Positions 1-9,648 of a DNA stretch of 64,000 bases are shown one piece after another. Position 1 is the first letter of the stretch. The number at the start of each line of letters is the position of its first letter. The stretch is from Maricaulis sp034659015 (GTDB taxonomy: Bacteria; Pseudomonadota; Alphaproteobacteria; Caulobacterales; Maricaulaceae): contig JAYEGL010000011.1 of the NCBI GenBank assembly GCA_034659015.1, positions 124,001-188,000 of the forward strand, written 5' to 3'. The notes beneath the pieces were generated by a model that ran no database searches, was not told the DNA's origin, and was given only the letters and a program-made list of their open reading frames with translations. Made by a program: the position numbers and the translations under genes.

Positions 1-281
1 GCTACAATCTCAAGGTCGTCAACAAGGCCAACGAGCCGCGCACCCTGACCCTGTCGATCGAGGGCGATCCGCAGATCCAGACCCGCCTGCTCGGCGCGCC
101 TGACAATGCGCCGATGCAGCTGACCGTCGATGCCGACCGGACGCAGGACTTCATGATATACCTGACCCTGCCGGCCGGCGCGATCGACAGTTCGCGCGAG
201 GAATTCGAGTTCCGCGTGACCGATACACGCACCGGCGAAACGGCGACCACGCCCTCGATGATCGTCACCGGAGCGGAATGA
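1..281 (+). CDS. ccoG: CcoG (FixG), cytochrome c oxidase accessory protein, C-terminal part
   Basis: Only the last 92 codons lie in the window; the open frame begins at base 3 and ends with TGA at 279-281. The translated end starts YNLKVVNKANEP and forms a beta-rich, Ig-like domain, which matches the C-terminal domain of CcoG/FixG, the membrane-bound iron-sulfur protein that helps copper insertion into cbb3 oxidase. The assignment rests on this domain and on the ccoH, ccoI and ccoS genes that follow directly. Its stop overlaps the ccoH start (ATGATG), so the genes are likely translationally coupled. Confidence 0.85.
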   Translation, partial: YNLKVVNKANEPRTLTLSIEGDPQIQTRLLGAPDNAPMQLTVDADRTQDFMIYLTLPAGAIDSSREEFEFRVTDTRTGETATTPSMIVTGAE

Positions 282-751
282 TGAAGTCCTTCTTCAACCC
301 CGTACGCGGCTGGCATGTGCTGGTCCTGATCGTGCTCTTCTTCAGCGTGACGATCGGCGTGAATGCCACCTTCATTACCCTGGCGATGCGGACCCACCCG
401 GGCGAGGACGTGCCGCGCTCCTACTATCAGGGGCTGAACTACAACGAGACGCTGGCCCGCCGGCATGCCCAGGAGACGCTGGGCTGGACGGCGCGGGTGA
501 ATGTCGTGGAGGGCGATCTTCTGGTCGAGGTCAGCGACGATGCCGGCGAGCCGGTGCCCGGCCTCGATCTGGTCGGCACGCTCAATCATCCCACCAATAC
601 CTCGCGCGATTGTCCGCTCGATTTCGCCGAGACGCGCTCGGGTCTCTACCGCGTCACGCTGCCGTGCAGCGAGGCCGGTCAGTGGCATCTGCGCGCGCGC
701 AATGACGGCGAGGCTCCCTTCGAGATGGAGCACGAGCTTTGGCTGCGCTAG
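278..751 (+). CDS. ccoH: CcoH (FixH), cbb3 oxidase assembly protein
   Basis: A 157-residue inner-membrane protein with one N-terminal membrane segment (about residues 12-35, starting after NPVRGWHVL) and a periplasmic beta-rich domain. The sequence YYQGLNYNE just after the membrane segment is typical of FixH. FixH interacts with the oxidase subunits and FixI during maturation of cytochrome cbb3. Two ATG codons are adjacent (278 and 281); either gives nearly the same protein. It overlaps ccoG upstream and ccoI downstream, as expected for a ccoGHIS operon. Confidence 0.93.
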   Translation: MMKSFFNPVRGWHVLVLIVLFFSVTIGVNATFITLAMRTHPGEDVPRSYYQGLNYNETLARRHAQETLGWTARVNVVEGDLLVEVSDDAGEPVPGLDLVGTLNHPTNTSRDCPLDFAETRSGLYRVTLPCSEAGQWHLRARNDGEAPFEMEHELWLR

Positions 752-2922
752 ACACCGCCGATTTTTCAGAACCGGTCAGCCAGGTCGATCCGCAGGCTTT
801 CGTGCGGCTCGCCGACGGGCAGTGCCGTCTCGATCTCCTGGTGCGCGGCGCCGTGTGCGCCGGTTGCATCTCGCGTATCGAGTCGGGCCTTCGCGAGGAT
901 GATCGCGTCGAGCATGCGCGGCTGAACCTGTCGACCGGCCGGCTCAGCCTGAGCTGGCGGGGCGACCCGTCGCTCGCCTCGACCTATGTCGCGAAGCTGG
1001 GCCGGATGGGTTATCCGGCCACGCCCTACGAGCCGGAAGCCGAGGCGGATCCCCAGAAGGAGGAGGAGCGCAGGCTGCTCCGCGCCATGGCGGTGGCGGG
1101 GTTTGCCATGGCGAATGTCATGCTGCTCTCGATCTCGGTCTGGGCCGGCGGGCTGGAAATGACCGCGGCGACCCAGGCGCTGATGCACCGGATTTCCGCG
1201 CTGATCGTGCTGCCCGCGGCCGCCTATGCCGGCCAGCCCTTTTTCCGCTCCGCGATCGCCGCGCTGCGGGGCGGACACGTCAACATGGACGTGCCGATCT
1301 CGCTCGCCGTGATCCTGGCCTGCGGCCTGTCGGTCTGGGAAACCTTCTACGGCCATGGCGACACCTATTACGACGCCGCGGCCATGCTGCTCTTCTTCCT
1401 GCTGATCGGGCGGTTCCTCGACATGCGCCTGCGCGCCAAGGCGGGCGAGGCGGCCCGCGGACTGGCGGCGATGCAGGCTGCGACGGCCAACCGGCTGCTG
1501 CCGGACGGGCGCATCGAGGCCGTGCCCGCCCGCGAGGTGAAGGCCGGCGACCGGCTCGTCCTGGCGGCCGGCGACCGGGTGCCGGTCGATGCGGTGATCC
1601 GCGAAGGCGAGGGCGCGCTGGACGGCTCGCTGGTGACCGGCGAGACGGCACCGGTTCCCGCCCGGCCGGGCACGGAGATCTTCTCCGGCATGCTCAATCT
1701 GGACGGCAAGCTGGTGCTGGAAGCCACGGCCGACCGCGACAATTCCCTGCTCGCCGAGATCACGCGCCTGGTGGAAGCCGGCGAACAGAGCCGTTCGCGC
1801 TATGTGCGTCTGGCCGACCGCGCCGCCAAGCTCTACGTGCCGGTGGTCCACTCGCTCGCCGCGCTCACCCTGCTGGGCTGGCTGGTCATCGGACAGGACC
1901 CGCACCTGGCCATCATCCACGCCATCGCGGTGCTGATCATCACCTGCCCCTGCGCGCTGGGCCTGGCCGTGCCGGCCGTGCAGGTCGTCGCCTCCGGGCG
2001 GCTCTATCGCGAGGGGGTTCTGGTCAAGTCCGGCGACGCCATGGAGCGCCTGGCCGGCATCGACACGGTCGTGTTCGACAAGACCGGCACGCTGACCGAG
2101 GGCAAGCCGCGCCTGATCAATCGCGAGGCGATTCCCGAGGACGCCTTCCAGGCTGCCGCCCGGCTCGCCCGCACCAGTCGCCACCCGCTCTCCCGCGCCG
2201 TCGCCGATGCCGCCGGCATGGGCACGGCTGCGTCGCAGGCCCGGGAGATCTCCGGCGGCGGGATCGAGGCCGTCGAAGACGGTGTCACGATACGCTTCGG
2301 CTCGGCGGGTTGGCTGGGTATCGAGGCGGCCAGCGATCCGCATTCCGAGGCCTGGCTGCAGGTCGGCGATGCGGCCCCCGTGCGCTTCCGCTTCGAGGAC
2401 CGGCTGCGCGCCGATGCGGCGGAGACCGTGGCCGATCTGCGCGAACGCGGCTGCCGGGTCGAATTGCTCTCCGGCGACCGCCGCGGCCCGGTCGAGGCGA
2501 TCGCGCGCGAACTGAGCCTGGACAACTGGCAGGCCGAGCTGAAACCGCAGGACAAGATCGCCCGCCTGGATACGCTGAAGGGCGAGGGCCGGCATGTTGC
2601 CATGATCGGGGACGGCATCAATGACGCGCCGGCCCTGGCGGCCGCCGATGTCTCCGTCTCGCTCGCCTCGGCCGCCGAGATCTCCCAGGCGGCGGCGGAT
2701 TTCGTCCTGCAGGGCGACAAGCTGGCCGCGGCGATCGTCGCGCTGGACGTGTCGCGCGGCGCGCGGCGCCGGGTGCTGGAGAATTTCGCCCTCGCCGCGG
2801 TCTACAACATGATTGCCGTACCGCTTGCCGTGGCGGGTTTCGTCACCCCGCTGATCGCCGCCATTGCCATGTCGGCCTCCTCGGTCCTCGTCACGCTCAA
2901 CGCATTGAGGCTCGCACGCTGA
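739..2922 (+). CDS. ccoI: CcoI (FixI), copper-exporting P1B-type ATPase
   Basis: A 727-residue heavy-metal P-type ATPase. It has an N-terminal metal-binding domain with CAGC (about residues 40-45), membrane helices from about residue 115, the CPC ion-binding motif (ITCPCALGLAVP), the phosphorylation site DKTGTLTEG with Asp447 and the GDGINDAPAL hinge. FixI-type pumps supply copper for assembly of cbb3 oxidase. The likely start is TTG at 739, inside the end of ccoH; GGAG at 727-730 is a well-spaced ribosome binding site, and no ATG exists near the family's usual start. It overlaps ccoH by 13 bases and touches ccoS (TGATG). Confidence 0.93.
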   Translation: MAALDTADFSEPVSQVDPQAFVRLADGQCRLDLLVRGAVCAGCISRIESGLREDDRVEHARLNLSTGRLSLSWRGDPSLASTYVAKLGRMGYPATPYEPEAEADPQKEEERRLLRAMAVAGFAMANVMLLSISVWAGGLEMTAATQALMHRISALIVLPAAAYAGQPFFRSAIAALRGGHVNMDVPISLAVILACGLSVWETFYGHGDTYYDAAAMLLFFLLIGRFLDMRLRAKAGEAARGLAAMQAATANRLLPDGRIEAVPAREVKAGDRLVLAAGDRVPVDAVIREGEGALDGSLVTGETAPVPARPGTEIFSGMLNLDGKLVLEATADRDNSLLAEITRLVEAGEQSRSRYVRLADRAAKLYVPVVHSLAALTLLGWLVIGQDPHLAIIHAIAVLIITCPCALGLAVPAVQVVASGRLYREGVLVKSGDAMERLAGIDTVVFDKTGTLTEGKPRLINREAIPEDAFQAAARLARTSRHPLSRAVADAAGMGTAASQAREISGGGIEAVEDGVTIRFGSAGWLGIEAASDPHSEAWLQVGDAAPVRFRFEDRLRADAAETVADLRERGCRVELLSGDRRGPVEAIARELSLDNWQAELKPQDKIARLDTLKGEGRHVAMIGDGINDAPALAAADVSVSLASAAEISQAAADFVLQGDKLAAAIVALDVSRGARRRVLENFALAAVYNMIAVPLAVAGFVTPLIAAIAMSASSVLVTLNALRLAR

Positions 2923-3143
2923 TGTCCGTCCTGATCTGGCTTATTCCGGTTGCCATCGCCATGGGCGGGCTGGGCCTGCTGGCCTTCATGTGGAGCCTGA
3001 AATCGGGACAGTTCGACGATCTCGACGGGGCCGCCGAGCGCATCCTGATGGACGACGACAAGCCGATCGTGCCGAAGGGCTATGCCGAGGACGAGGCGGA
3101 GGACGATGCCGACGGCGAAGGTGTCGGCGAGAAATCCCGGTAG
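2922..3143 (+). CDS. ccoS: CcoS, cbb3-type oxidase assembly protein
   Basis: A 73-residue protein with one N-terminal membrane helix (about residues 3-25), then the family signature FMWSLKSGQFDDLDG and an acidic tail. CcoS is needed for cofactor loading of the cbb3 oxidase. Its ATG overlaps the ccoI stop. The acidic, low-complexity tail (EDEAEDDADGEG) overlaps the 3' end of the convergent DUF2189 gene by 64 bases, which is unusual. Confidence 0.92.
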   Translation: MSVLIWLIPVAIAMGGLGLLAFMWSLKSGQFDDLDGAAERILMDDDKPIVPKGYAEDEAEDDADGEGVGEKSR

Positions 3144-3862
3144 GCGTGCCAGGTCGCCAGCGCGATCCACGGGAAGGTCACGGCCAGGCCGACCAGGAAG
3201 ACGGCCGATCCGACAGCGACCATGAAGGCGATCAGCCAGGCCCAGGTGAGCATCACGAAGGGCTGGTCGATCACCGCCTTGAAACTTGCCACCAGTGCCG
3301 TCACGGCATCCACGTCCTGGTCGACCAGCATGGGAAAGGCCAGCGCCGACATGGCGAAGGCGATGGCCGCCAGCCCGGCCCCGATGGCGGTCCCGATCAC
3401 GATGAGCGACAGGCCGGCCGGGTCGGTCAGTGCGAACTCCAGGAAGGGGCCGGGCGTCAGCGGTGCCTCGGGCGCCAGAGCGACCAGCAGGAATTGCGCG
3501 GCCCGCACCCAGATCAGGAAGAGCATGACCAGCAGGAGGCTGAGAAAGCCGATCTGCGAGATCCGCGAGGGAAAACGCGAGACGATGAAGCGGAAGCGGG
3601 GCGGCTCGCCACGTTCCAAAGCGCGGGACACCTGGTAGATGCCGATCGCCAGGGCCGGCGCGATCAGCGCGAAGCCGCTCAGCGCCACGGGAACCGCCGA
3701 GGCGAGGCCGATGGCGTTGAGACCCAGGACGACCAGTGCACCGGCCCCGACAAAGGCCAGGCCGTAGCCGATGGTTACGCGCGGTGCGCGCATGAGGTCG
3801 TTCCATCCCGCCTTGAGCCAGGCCCAGGGCGCATCCCGGCGAACGTGCTGAAGTTGAACCAT
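3080..3862 (-). CDS. DUF2189 family integral membrane protein
   Basis: A protein of about 260 residues with roughly six hydrophobic segments, an N-terminal part (DAPWAWLKAGWNDL) and a central WVRAAQFLLV region characteristic of DUF2189 proteins, whose molecular function is not known. The start ATG at 3862 is preferred because GGGAGGA lies just upstream; an extended frame to 3925 lacks such a site. The C-terminus is a Ser/Pro/Ala tail that runs 64 bases into the coding end of ccoS on the other strand. DUF2189 genes are often found beside cbb3 oxidase genes, which fits a link to respiration, but this is context only. Confidence 0.82.
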   Translation of the reverse strand: MVQLQHVRRDAPWAWLKAGWNDLMRAPRVTIGYGLAFVGAGALVVLGLNAIGLASAVPVALSGFALIAPALAIGIYQVSRALERGEPPRFRFIVSRFPSRISQIGFLSLLLVMLFLIWVRAAQFLLVALAPEAPLTPGPFLEFALTDPAGLSLIVIGTAIGAGLAAIAFAMSALAFPMLVDQDVDAVTALVASFKAVIDQPFVMLTWAWLIAFMVAVGSAVFLVGLAVTFPWIALATWHAYRDFSPTPSPSASSSASSSA

Positions 3863-3972
3863 GATGTCCTCCCGGCAAGATCCTGTTATGGCCAGCGTCG
3901 GCTGTTTTGCGACACTACGCCACACTTAATTTGTGGGCTTGTCCAGTCAAAGACAGCGTCAGGGAGGCGTCG

Positions 3973-4683
3973 ATGTCGCCGGACGGTTTGTCGGAACTGA
4001 GCATACTGGGCGGGCTGCTGGCGGGTTTCGCCTCCAGCCTGCACTGCGTGGGCATGTGCGGCGGCATCGCCGCCAGCCTGTCCGTTTCGCTCGGCGGCGA
4101 CAGTGCGGGCGGGCGGACCCGCGCGCTGATGCTGGCCCAGACCGGCCGCATCGCGGCCTATGTGCTCGCCGGTGGCCTTCTGGCGGCACTCGGCTCGCAG
4201 GCCTATTTCGCCTTCGATCGAAGCGAGGCCCATCTCGTCCTGCGCTGGCTGGCGGCGGCGATGCTGGTCTATATCGGCCTGTCCGTCATGGGCTGGGCGC
4301 CGGCCCTGGCCGGGCTCGACCGGGTCGGCACGCGGCTGCTGGGCTGGATCCGCAGGCCCTTTTCCGGCGTACTCTCCCTGGCCAGCCCGCTGCTGGCCGG
4401 CGTCCTGTGGGGCTTTCTGCCCTGCGGCATGGTCTATGCGACGCTCTTCTACGCCATGCTCTCGGGGACGGCGCTCAACGGCGCGCTGATCATGCTGGGC
4501 TTCGGGCTGGGGACCCTGCCCGCCGTGACGGCCGCCGCGTTCGGCCTGTCCGGCCTGCTCGCTGCGGCGCGCACGCCGCGGGTGCGATTCGGCGTCGGCC
4601 TCGCGATTGTTGTGCTGGGCGTCGCCTCCGCCGCCATTCCATGGCGCACCATCGCTGCATTCTGCGGCATGGAACTCGCCTGA
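3973..4683 (+). CDS. Sulfite exporter TauE/SafE family (UreH-like) membrane protein
   Basis: A protein of 236 residues with about six hydrophobic helices. The first helix carries the family motif HCVGMCGGI and a later one carries WGFLPCGMVY, the paired Cys-containing motifs of the UreH-like branch of the TauE/SafE family. Members next to ccoGHIS (also called CcoA-like or SafE-like in annotations) are thought to act in metal handling for cytochrome oxidase; the substrate cannot be read here. ATG at 3973 is chosen because AGGGAGG precedes it; a longer frame starting at 3907 adds a non-conserved extension. It is divergent from the DUF2189 gene. Confidence 0.85.
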   Translation: MSPDGLSELSILGGLLAGFASSLHCVGMCGGIAASLSVSLGGDSAGGRTRALMLAQTGRIAAYVLAGGLLAALGSQAYFAFDRSEAHLVLRWLAAAMLVYIGLSVMGWAPALAGLDRVGTRLLGWIRRPFSGVLSLASPLLAGVLWGFLPCGMVYATLFYAMLSGTALNGALIMLGFGLGTLPAVTAAAFGLSGLLAAARTPRVRFGVGLAIVVLGVASAAIPWRTIAAFCGMELA

Positions 4684-4773
4684 CGGGGGAAAACTGCCGG
4701 GCGTGGCAATTTCGCCGGTGCGTTTTTGTTAACAAAGGCTTATGCTCGCCGCCAAAGGGATAGGAGTATCGGC

Positions 4774-7700
4774 ATGTCGCAATGGCACAGCCGCATCCTC
4801 GCGCTGGGGCTGGCGCTGGGGATGATCGCGTGTTCAGGGCCGTCGAGCGAAACCGACGAAACGGCGGGTCCGCCAATGGATGTCCGCGCGGCCGATGCGC
4901 CGCGCGCGGAACCGGATGCCCCCAGCCAGTTTGCCTTCCTGCGCTATACGGTCAATGTCGAGGGCGACAGTCCCGAGCTCTGCCTGGGCTTCACCCGGCC
5001 GCTCGACCCGCAGACCGATTACGAACCCTATGTCGCCGTGACGCCCGGGCGTCCGGTCGCGCTGTCCGCCTCGGGCAGCTCGCTCTGCGTGGGCGGGCTG
5101 ACCTTTGGCGAGGAACAGACGCTGACCCTGCGCGAGGGCCTGCCGGCCGCGAACGGCGAGGCACTTCTCGCCGACGAGACGGTCGACGTCGATTTCGGCG
5201 ATCGTCCGTCCTTTGTCGGGATTGCCGGGAACGGCGTGATCCTGCCGCGGCGCGAGGCCGACGGGCTGGCCATCGAAACGGTCAATGTCGGCACGGTCGA
5301 GGTGACGCTCTGGCGCATCACCGATCGCGCGCTGGCCTTCCGCTCCATCACGACGGGCTTCAATGCGGGCCAGGGCGAATACAACTGGGTGCCCGAAGAG
5401 GAGCGTCCCTTCGAGGTTGGCGAGCGGATCTGGCAGGGCGAGATGGACACGTCCGGCGCGCCCAACACGCCCGTGACCACGGTTTTCCCCATTGCCGAGG
5501 CGATCGACACGCTCTCGCCCGGTGCCTACTACGTGTCCGTCAAGGAAGCCGCCGAGGCCGATGACGCGGACAGTACGCCGGCGCGGGCCGAGCGCTGGCT
5601 GGTCATCACGGACCTGGCCATCACCGCCTATCGCGGCGCCGACGGGATCGATTTCGTCGTGCGTTCGCTGCAGACGGCCATGCCGGAGGCCGGTGTCGAG
5701 GTGCAGCTGATTGCGCGTTCCAACGAGATCCTGGCCACGGCGATGACCGATTCCAACGGCCGCGCCCGGTTCGACGGGCCGTTGATCCGGGGCGAGGGTG
5801 CCATGGCACCGCGCCTGCTCACCGCCTATGGCCGCCAGAATGATTTCGCCGTGCTGGACCTTCAGCGCAATCCGGTCGATCTGACCGGTCAGAATACCGG
5901 CGGGCGCCAGCGTCCGGACGGGGCGGACGGTTATATCTGGCTCGATCGCGGCATCTACCGGCCCGGCGAGACCGTTCATGCCGGGGCCATGGTGCGCGAC
6001 GCGGAAGCTGTGGCGATTTCCGACCGGCCCGTCACGCTCACCGTTTACGGCCCCAACGGTATCGAGGCGGCGATTTCGCGCTTCGAGGGCCTGCCGCAGG
6101 CCGGCTCGGTATTCTGGGACTATCACCTGCCTGAGGCCGCAGCCCGCGGCGAATGGCGCATCGTGGCCGAGATGGACGGGTATGGCGAGGTCGCGTCGAC
6201 GCGTTTCTCCGTCGAGGATTTCGTGCCGCAGCGCATTGCGCTCGACCTGCAGGCGGACGACGAAACGCCGATCCGCCTGGGCGAAACGCGCCGGATCGAG
6301 GCCGGTGTGCGTTTTCTCTACGGCGCCCCCGGTGCCGGCCTGCCCGTGGAGGGCCGTCTGCGCATCGAGACGGATCCGAGCCCCTTCGAGGACTATGCGG
6401 ACTACAGTTTCGGCCGCCATGACGACCCCTTCCGCGACCGCACCGAGGACCTGCCCGACACGGTTGCCGACGGATCCGGTGCGGCGCTGCTGACCATCGA
6501 TGCCGGCGAGATCGGCGCCGACGCCACCCAGCCGCTGCGCATCCGGGCCGTCGTCTCCGCCATCGAACCGGGCGGCCGGGCCGTGGCCGACGATGTGCGC
6601 ATTCCCTACCGCCCGGCCGGGCTCTATCTCGGTCTGAAACCGCAATTCGAGGGCCGCGCCGAGCGCAATGCGGAAAGCGCTTTCGATGTGGTCGCGCTCG
6701 ACCCGGCGGGCGACGCGGTCGCCGCCGAGGTGAGCTGGCAGCTCATGCGGATCGACTGGGAATACGACTGGTACCGCACCGAGGGCGAACGCTGGCGCTG
6801 GCGCCGCACACGCCATGTCGTGCCGATCGAGGAGGGCGTGATGGCGCTGGACGGCGAGGACGCCGGCACGCTGCCGCTGCGCGCGCTGGACTGGGGCGAT
6901 TACCAGCTCGTCGTCTCCCACGAAGACAGCGGGATGTCCGCCAGCGCTCAGTTCTGGGTCGGTTGGGGCGGGTCTTCCGAGCCCGGCGTGGAAGCGCCGG
7001 ACCGGGTTTCGATCTCCGGACCGGAAGCGCCGGTGGCCGTGGGCGATACCGCGACCGTGACCATCCTGCCGCCCTATCCGGGCGAGGCCGAAGTGGTGAT
7101 CGCCAGCGACCGCGTGCTGGAAACCCGCTCGGTCTCCGTCCCCGAAGGCGGCGTGGAGCTGTCCTTCAACGTGACCGAGGACTGGGGCGCGGGCGCCTAT
7201 GCCATGGTCACCGTCTACACGCCGCGCCATCCGGTCGAGCGTCCGGCGCCGCGCCGCGCGGTGGGCGTTGCGCATCTGCCCGTGGACATGTCCGACCGCA
7301 CGCTGGAGATCGATTTCAACGCGCCCGAGCGCATCCATCCGCGTCAGACCGTGACGCTGGAGCTGGCGATCGACGGGCCGGTGCGGTCCGGGGCGTGGGT
7401 CTCCGTCGCGGCTGTCGACGAGGGCATCCTGGCCCTCACGCGGTTCGCCTCGCCGGACCCGCAAGCCTGGTATTTCGGCAAGACGGCGCTCGATGTCGAC
7501 CTCCACGACGATTACGGCCGTCTGCTCGATCCCAATCAGGGCGCCGCCGCGCCGGTGCGCCAGGGCGGCGACCAGATCGGCGGGGCCGGTCTGACCGTCG
7601 TGCCGACGAAGACGGTTGCGCTCTTCTCCGGCCCGGTTGAGGTCGACGCGAATGGCAATGCCACTGTCAGCTTCGAGGTGCCCGACTTCAACGGCGAACT

Positions 7701-9645
7701 GCGCCTGATGGCCGTGGCCTGGACCGGCCGCGCCGTCGGCCAGGCGGCCCGGCCCCTGACGGTGCGCGACGATGTGCCGGCCGAACTGATCCTGCCGCGC
7801 TTCCTGGCACCGGGCGATACCTCCACCGCCACGCTGACCATCGACAATGTCGACGGCGCGCCGGGCGAATACGCCGTCGCGATGTCGGCCGAGCCGCCGG
7901 TTGTGATGGATGCAAGCGACACGCTGGACCTCGCCGAGGACGAACGGGTGGACCGCCGCTACGGGCTGACATCGGAGGATGTCGGTGTGGGTTCGGTCGG
8001 CCTGTCGGTCGAGGGGCCGGCGGACTTTGCGGTCTCGCGAAGCTATCCGCTGGAAGTGCGCTCGGCCTGGCTGCCGTCCTCACAGATGCAGCGCGGCCGG
8101 GTGATGCCGGGCGACAGCTGGCGCCTCACCGCCGATGCCCTGGCCGGTTATCTGCCGGGCACGGCCGATGTGACGGTGAGCTTCTCGCCGACGCCGCTGG
8201 ACGAGGCGGCGCTGCTGACCTCGCTCAGCCGCTATCCCTATGGCTGTACCGAACAGATCACCAGCCGGGCGCTGCCGCTGCTTTATGCCGATCCGCTGGC
8301 CGATGCGGCCGGCGAGGCCCGTCTGGAGGGGGCGACGGCCCGGGTGCAGGAGGCTGTCGCCACCCTGCTGAGCCGCCAGTCCGCCGATGGCGTGATCGGG
8401 CTGTGGCGGGTCGGCGATCGCGGCTCGCGGCCCTGGATCGGCGTCTATGCCACCGATTTCCTCGCTCGCGCGAAAGAGGCCGGTTACACCGTGCCCGATG
8501 CCGCCCTGGAGCGGGCCTACAGCGCGCTGGAACATATCGCCGCCGGCGAGATGTGGCGCGCCGGCGGCTATGATACCGACATCCATCGCTGGCGTGGCCA
8601 GACCGATACGCCGGAACGCCTGGCCGACCGGTCCGCGGCATATGCGCTCTATGTGCTGGCGCGGGCCGGCCGGGTCGACCGCTCGCGCCTGCGCTACATG
8701 CATGACGAACGGATCGACGAGATCGACAGCCCGCTGGCGCGGGCCCAGCTGGGTGCCGCGCTCTACCTGATCGGCGACCGGGCCCGCTCGGTCAGCGCCT
8801 TCGACGCGGCCGAAGCGGCGCTGGGGTACGAAAATCCCGGCAATTACTACATGTCGCCGCGGCGCGATCTCGCCGGTGTCCTGGCCCTGGCGGCCGAGGC
8901 CGGTCAGGCCGAGCGCGTGGCCCGCCTTGCCGATCGCGTGGCCGCCGACCTGCCCGAACCGGCACGCCTGAATACCCAGGAAAAAGCCTTCCTCCTGCTC
9001 GCCGCGCAGGCGCTGAGCGGCGACGGCGACACGCTCGCGGTGGACAGCGGCGGGGTCCGGGCGGTTGGCGAAACCGGTCTGCGTTATCGTCTCGAGGCCG
9101 GCGAGCTGGGCGAGGGGGTCGACTTCCGCATCGCCGGCGATACGCCGGCCTGGGTCACCCAGATCGCCCACGGCCAGTCGGTCGAGGCGCCCGGCGTGGC
9201 CGTTCAGGGCATGGTCGTGCAGAAGCGGATCCGCCGGCTGGACGGTTCGGCTGCGGATCTCGAGACCCTGGTGCAGGGCGACCGGCTGATCGTCGATCTC
9301 GTCATCGCCCCGCGCGAGGAACGGCTGATCCCGGCGATCCTGGAGGACCTGCTGCCGCCCGGTTTCGAGATCGAGGCCGTGGTGCGGCCGGAGGATGCCG
9401 GCAATACGGGCATCTATCCCTGGCTCGACAATATCCGTGCACTGCGTGTCGCGGAGGCCCGCGACGACCGCTTCGTCGCGGCGCTGGACCTGCGCAATCG
9501 CCGCGCCGAGCGTGTGGCCTACGTCGTGCGCGCCGTGACGCCGGGCACCTATACGCTGCCGGGCGCGGTGGTGGAGGACATGTACCGGCCCGACACGTTC
9601 GCGCGCAGCGCGACCGGGCGCGTCGTCATCGCACCGCGGGGCTAG
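4774..9645 (+). CDS. Alpha-2-macroglobulin family lipoprotein
   Basis: A very large protein of 1623 residues. The N-terminus is a lipoprotein signal (LALGMIACSG; lipidated Cys near residue 21). MG2-type domains follow (WLDRGIYRPGETVHAGAMVRD), then the A2M domain (VSVAAVDEGILALT) and a thioester region YPYGCTEQ with Cys1158, Glu and Gln intact, followed by an alpha-helical toroid. Bacterial A2M proteins of this YfhM type are periplasmic traps that bind attacking proteases through the thioester. ATG at 4774 is chosen because AGGAG lies nine bases upstream and it begins the signal sequence. The PBP1C gene starts three bases after the stop, the usual partner. Confidence 0.95.
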   Translation: MSQWHSRILALGLALGMIACSGPSSETDETAGPPMDVRAADAPRAEPDAPSQFAFLRYTVNVEGDSPELCLGFTRPLDPQTDYEPYVAVTPGRPVALSASGSSLCVGGLTFGEEQTLTLREGLPAANGEALLADETVDVDFGDRPSFVGIAGNGVILPRREADGLAIETVNVGTVEVTLWRITDRALAFRSITTGFNAGQGEYNWVPEEERPFEVGERIWQGEMDTSGAPNTPVTTVFPIAEAIDTLSPGAYYVSVKEAAEADDADSTPARAERWLVITDLAITAYRGADGIDFVVRSLQTAMPEAGVEVQLIARSNEILATAMTDSNGRARFDGPLIRGEGAMAPRLLTAYGRQNDFAVLDLQRNPVDLTGQNTGGRQRPDGADGYIWLDRGIYRPGETVHAGAMVRDAEAVAISDRPVTLTVYGPNGIEAAISRFEGLPQAGSVFWDYHLPEAAARGEWRIVAEMDGYGEVASTRFSVEDFVPQRIALDLQADDETPIRLGETRRIEAGVRFLYGAPGAGLPVEGRLRIETDPSPFEDYADYSFGRHDDPFRDRTEDLPDTVADGSGAALLTIDAGEIGADATQPLRIRAVVSAIEPGGRAVADDVRIPYRPAGLYLGLKPQFEGRAERNAESAFDVVALDPAGDAVAAEVSWQLMRIDWEYDWYRTEGERWRWRRTRHVVPIEEGVMALDGEDAGTLPLRALDWGDYQLVVSHEDSGMSASAQFWVGWGGSSEPGVEAPDRVSISGPEAPVAVGDTATVTILPPYPGEAEVVIASDRVLETRSVSVPEGGVELSFNVTEDWGAGAYAMVTVYTPRHPVERPAPRRAVGVAHLPVDMSDRTLEIDFNAPERIHPRQTVTLELAIDGPVRSGAWVSVAAVDEGILALTRFASPDPQAWYFGKTALDVDLHDDYGRLLDPNQGAAAPVRQGGDQIGGAGLTVVPTKTVALFSGPVEVDANGNATVSFEVPDFNGELRLMAVAWTGRAVGQAARPLTVRDDVPAELILPRFLAPGDTSTATLTIDNVDGAPGEYAVAMSAEPPVVMDASDTLDLAEDERVDRRYGLTSEDVGVGSVGLSVEGPADFAVSRSYPLEVRSAWLPSSQMQRGRVMPGDSWRLTADALAGYLPGTADVTVSFSPTPLDEAALLTSLSRYPYGCTEQITSRALPLLYADPLADAAGEARLEGATARVQEAVATLLSRQSADGVIGLWRVGDRGSRPWIGVYATDFLARAKEAGYTVPDAALERAYSALEHIAAGEMWRAGGYDTDIHRWRGQTDTPERLADRSAAYALYVLARAGRVDRSRLRYMHDERIDEIDSPLARAQLGAALYLIGDRARSVSAFDAAEAALGYENPGNYYMSPRRDLAGVLALAAEAGQAERVARLADRVAADLPEPARLNTQEKAFLLLAAQALSGDGDTLAVDSGGVRAVGETGLRYRLEAGELGEGVDFRIAGDTPAWVTQIAHGQSVEAPGVAVQGMVVQKRIRRLDGSAADLETLVQGDRLIVDLVIAPREERLIPAILEDLLPPGFEIEAVVRPEDAGNTGIYPWLDNIRALRVAEARDDRFVAALDLRNRRAERVAYVVRAVTPGTYTLPGAVVEDMYRPDTFARSATGRVVIAPRG

Positions 9646-9648
9646 GCC

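Noticed and set aside
766..2595. Long open frame (609 codons) antisense to ccoI
   Set aside because: It mirrors the codon pattern of ccoI, has no domain and no ribosome binding site; high GC gives such shadows.
3939..3950. TTGTCCAGTCAA as an FNR box before the TauE/SafE-like gene
   Set aside because: It is 12 bases long and lacks the TTGAT-N4-ATCAA form; the match is too weak.
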